A program made the translations under genes and the position numbers. Shown one piece after another: positions 5,954 to 6,206 of a DNA stretch of 6,206 nucleotides. This DNA is from SXRF01 sp039808985 (GTDB lineage Bacteria > Pseudomonadota > Alphaproteobacteria > Rickettsiales > SXRF01), in the NCBI GenBank assembly GCA_039808985.1, contig JBDHUC010000053.1, positions 1 to 6,206 on the forward strand, read 5' to 3'. The notes below the pieces were generated by a model. The model ran no database searches, was not told the DNA's origin, and saw only the letters and a program-made list of their open reading frames with translations. Positions within the stretch are counted from its first letter, which is position 1. The number at the start of each line of letters is the position of its first letter.

Positions 5954-6206
5954 GCCACTTTAACCTCGTTGCAAGGTTCAAAATTGTCATTGGCGGCGGT
6001 GCCAATCTCCCCAGATCCCCGCTCAAGGCGGGGAATATGCTCGCCAACCTCATTCCTGGCATACTTAATACCACATAGCCCCTTCGCCCAAGGTGATTCC
6101 TGCCCGCGCCACGTCACGCCGCCATGCAGGGCGATGCTGTTATAGGTCATAATGTCGGTAGTGTCAGCATCGGCTACAAGGTAATCCTTTCCCAGCTCAA
6201 AACTGT
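5950..6206 (-). CDS. 3' end of a truncated FrpC-like RTX paralog (5' part off right edge)
   Basis: The last 84 codons of a minus-strand frame are visible; it enters from the right edge and ends at TGA 5952-5950. The first 55 residues match residues 435-489 of the large RTX protein with three differences (Y to C, I to R, D to N). The match stops at VGE. The remaining 29 residues, starting HIPRLERGSGEIG, have no counterpart in the RTX protein and include a palindrome-coded stretch. This copy therefore lacks the processing module, linker and RTX modules. It contains two cysteines in 84 residues, while the intact paralog has none in 1821, which hints at relaxed constraint. It may be a remnant of a broken gene or a short N-terminal-only protein still read in the operon. 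The ATG at 6150-6148 lies inside the conserved segment and is unlikely to be the true start. The ATGA overlap couples it to the next gene. Confidence 0.75.
   Translation of the reverse strand, partial: SFELGKDYLVADADTTDIMTYNSIALHGGVTWRGQESPWAKGLCGIKYARNEVGEHIPRLERGSGEIGTAANDNFEPCNEVKVA
6016..6034. repeat. GC-rich palindrome (REP-like) within the truncated frame
   Basis: TCCCCGC and GCGGGGA form a perfect 7-bp stem around a 5-base loop (TCAAG). It begins a few bases beyond the point where similarity to the RTX gene stops. No T-run follows on either strand, so it does not look like an intrinsic terminator. Short GC palindromes of this form occur as scattered repeats in many proteobacterial genomes and sometimes enter genes, as do the Rickettsia palindromic elements. 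A single copy here cannot prove that it is a dispersed element. Confidence 0.55.
6040..6206 (-). repeat. Direct repeat, right copy (matches 3998-4164)
   Basis: This copy aligns without gaps to 3998-4164 at an offset of 2042 bp. Positions 6119-6206 are identical over all 88 bases and run to the window edge. Positions 6043-6118 differ at 19 of 76 sites, with similarity falling towards 6043. Both copies are in the same orientation and the same codon phase. Confidence 0.95.

Noticed and set aside
5965..6005. Resemblance of the AANDN stretch in the truncated tail to an ssrA degradation tag
   Set aside because: It is encoded in the gene, is internal to the frame, lacks the hydrophobic C-terminal end of such tags, and is short enough to be chance.
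6016..6034. Intrinsic terminator between the truncated copy and the 153-residue gene
   Set aside because: The stem is strong, but no T-run follows on either strand and it lies within coding sequence upstream of a coupled start.
5930..6145. Plus-strand frame of 71 codons
   Set aside because: It is antisense to the conserved RTX-like fragment, whose minus-strand frame matches residues 435-489 of the intact protein.

Overview
The window reads almost entirely on the minus strand. It carries part of an operon for a very large RTX (repeats-in-toxin) exoprotein of the FrpC type. The organism is a Gram-negative bacterium, most likely a proteobacterium, because such proteins leave through type I secretion systems across two membranes. 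Base composition is mixed: 12 of 60 bases are G or C at 5521-5580, against 41 of 60 at 3721-3780. The species cannot be named from this sequence.

In transcription order (right to left) there are three coding units. (1) At 5950-6206 is the 3' end of a gene entering from beyond the right edge. Its first 55 visible residues are a near copy of residues 435-489 of the big RTX protein, and it then ends in a 29-residue unrelated tail that contains a GC-rich palindrome. (2) At 5492-5953 is a 153-residue protein with an N-terminal membrane anchor and four cysteines. Its ATG overlaps the preceding TGA in an ATGA arrangement. (3) At 1-5464, starting 27 bp further on, is a single uninterrupted frame of 1821 residues that runs off the left edge. 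I checked every codon in this frame and found no stop and no cysteine.

The 1821-residue protein is modular. In order it has a conserved N-terminal region without a signal peptide (about 1-250), a first group of degenerate RTX motifs (about 256-435), and a segment shared with the upstream fragment (435-489). Next comes a segment closely resembling the self-processing module of Neisseria meningitidis FrpC (about 565-728), with an Asp564-Pro565 bond at its front edge. After it lie a region without recognised motifs (about 730-1042), five modules of the haemolysin-type calcium-binding-related kind spaced 135-152 residues apart (about 1043-1760), and a block of canonical RTX nonapeptides at the left edge. 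The C-terminal secretion signal must lie outside the window.

The most interesting point is the arrangement. The piece duplicated between the upstream fragment and the big gene lies just upstream of the predicted self-cleavage site, is in the same reading phase in both copies, and includes at least 88 identical bases. Recombination between the copies would remove the 153-residue gene and the first 434 residues of the RTX protein, and would join a different N-terminus to the same self-cleaving RTX carrier. This suggests, as inference only, an exchangeable N-terminal cargo system with the small membrane protein as a possible partner. No stretch longer than 300 bases lacks a gene.
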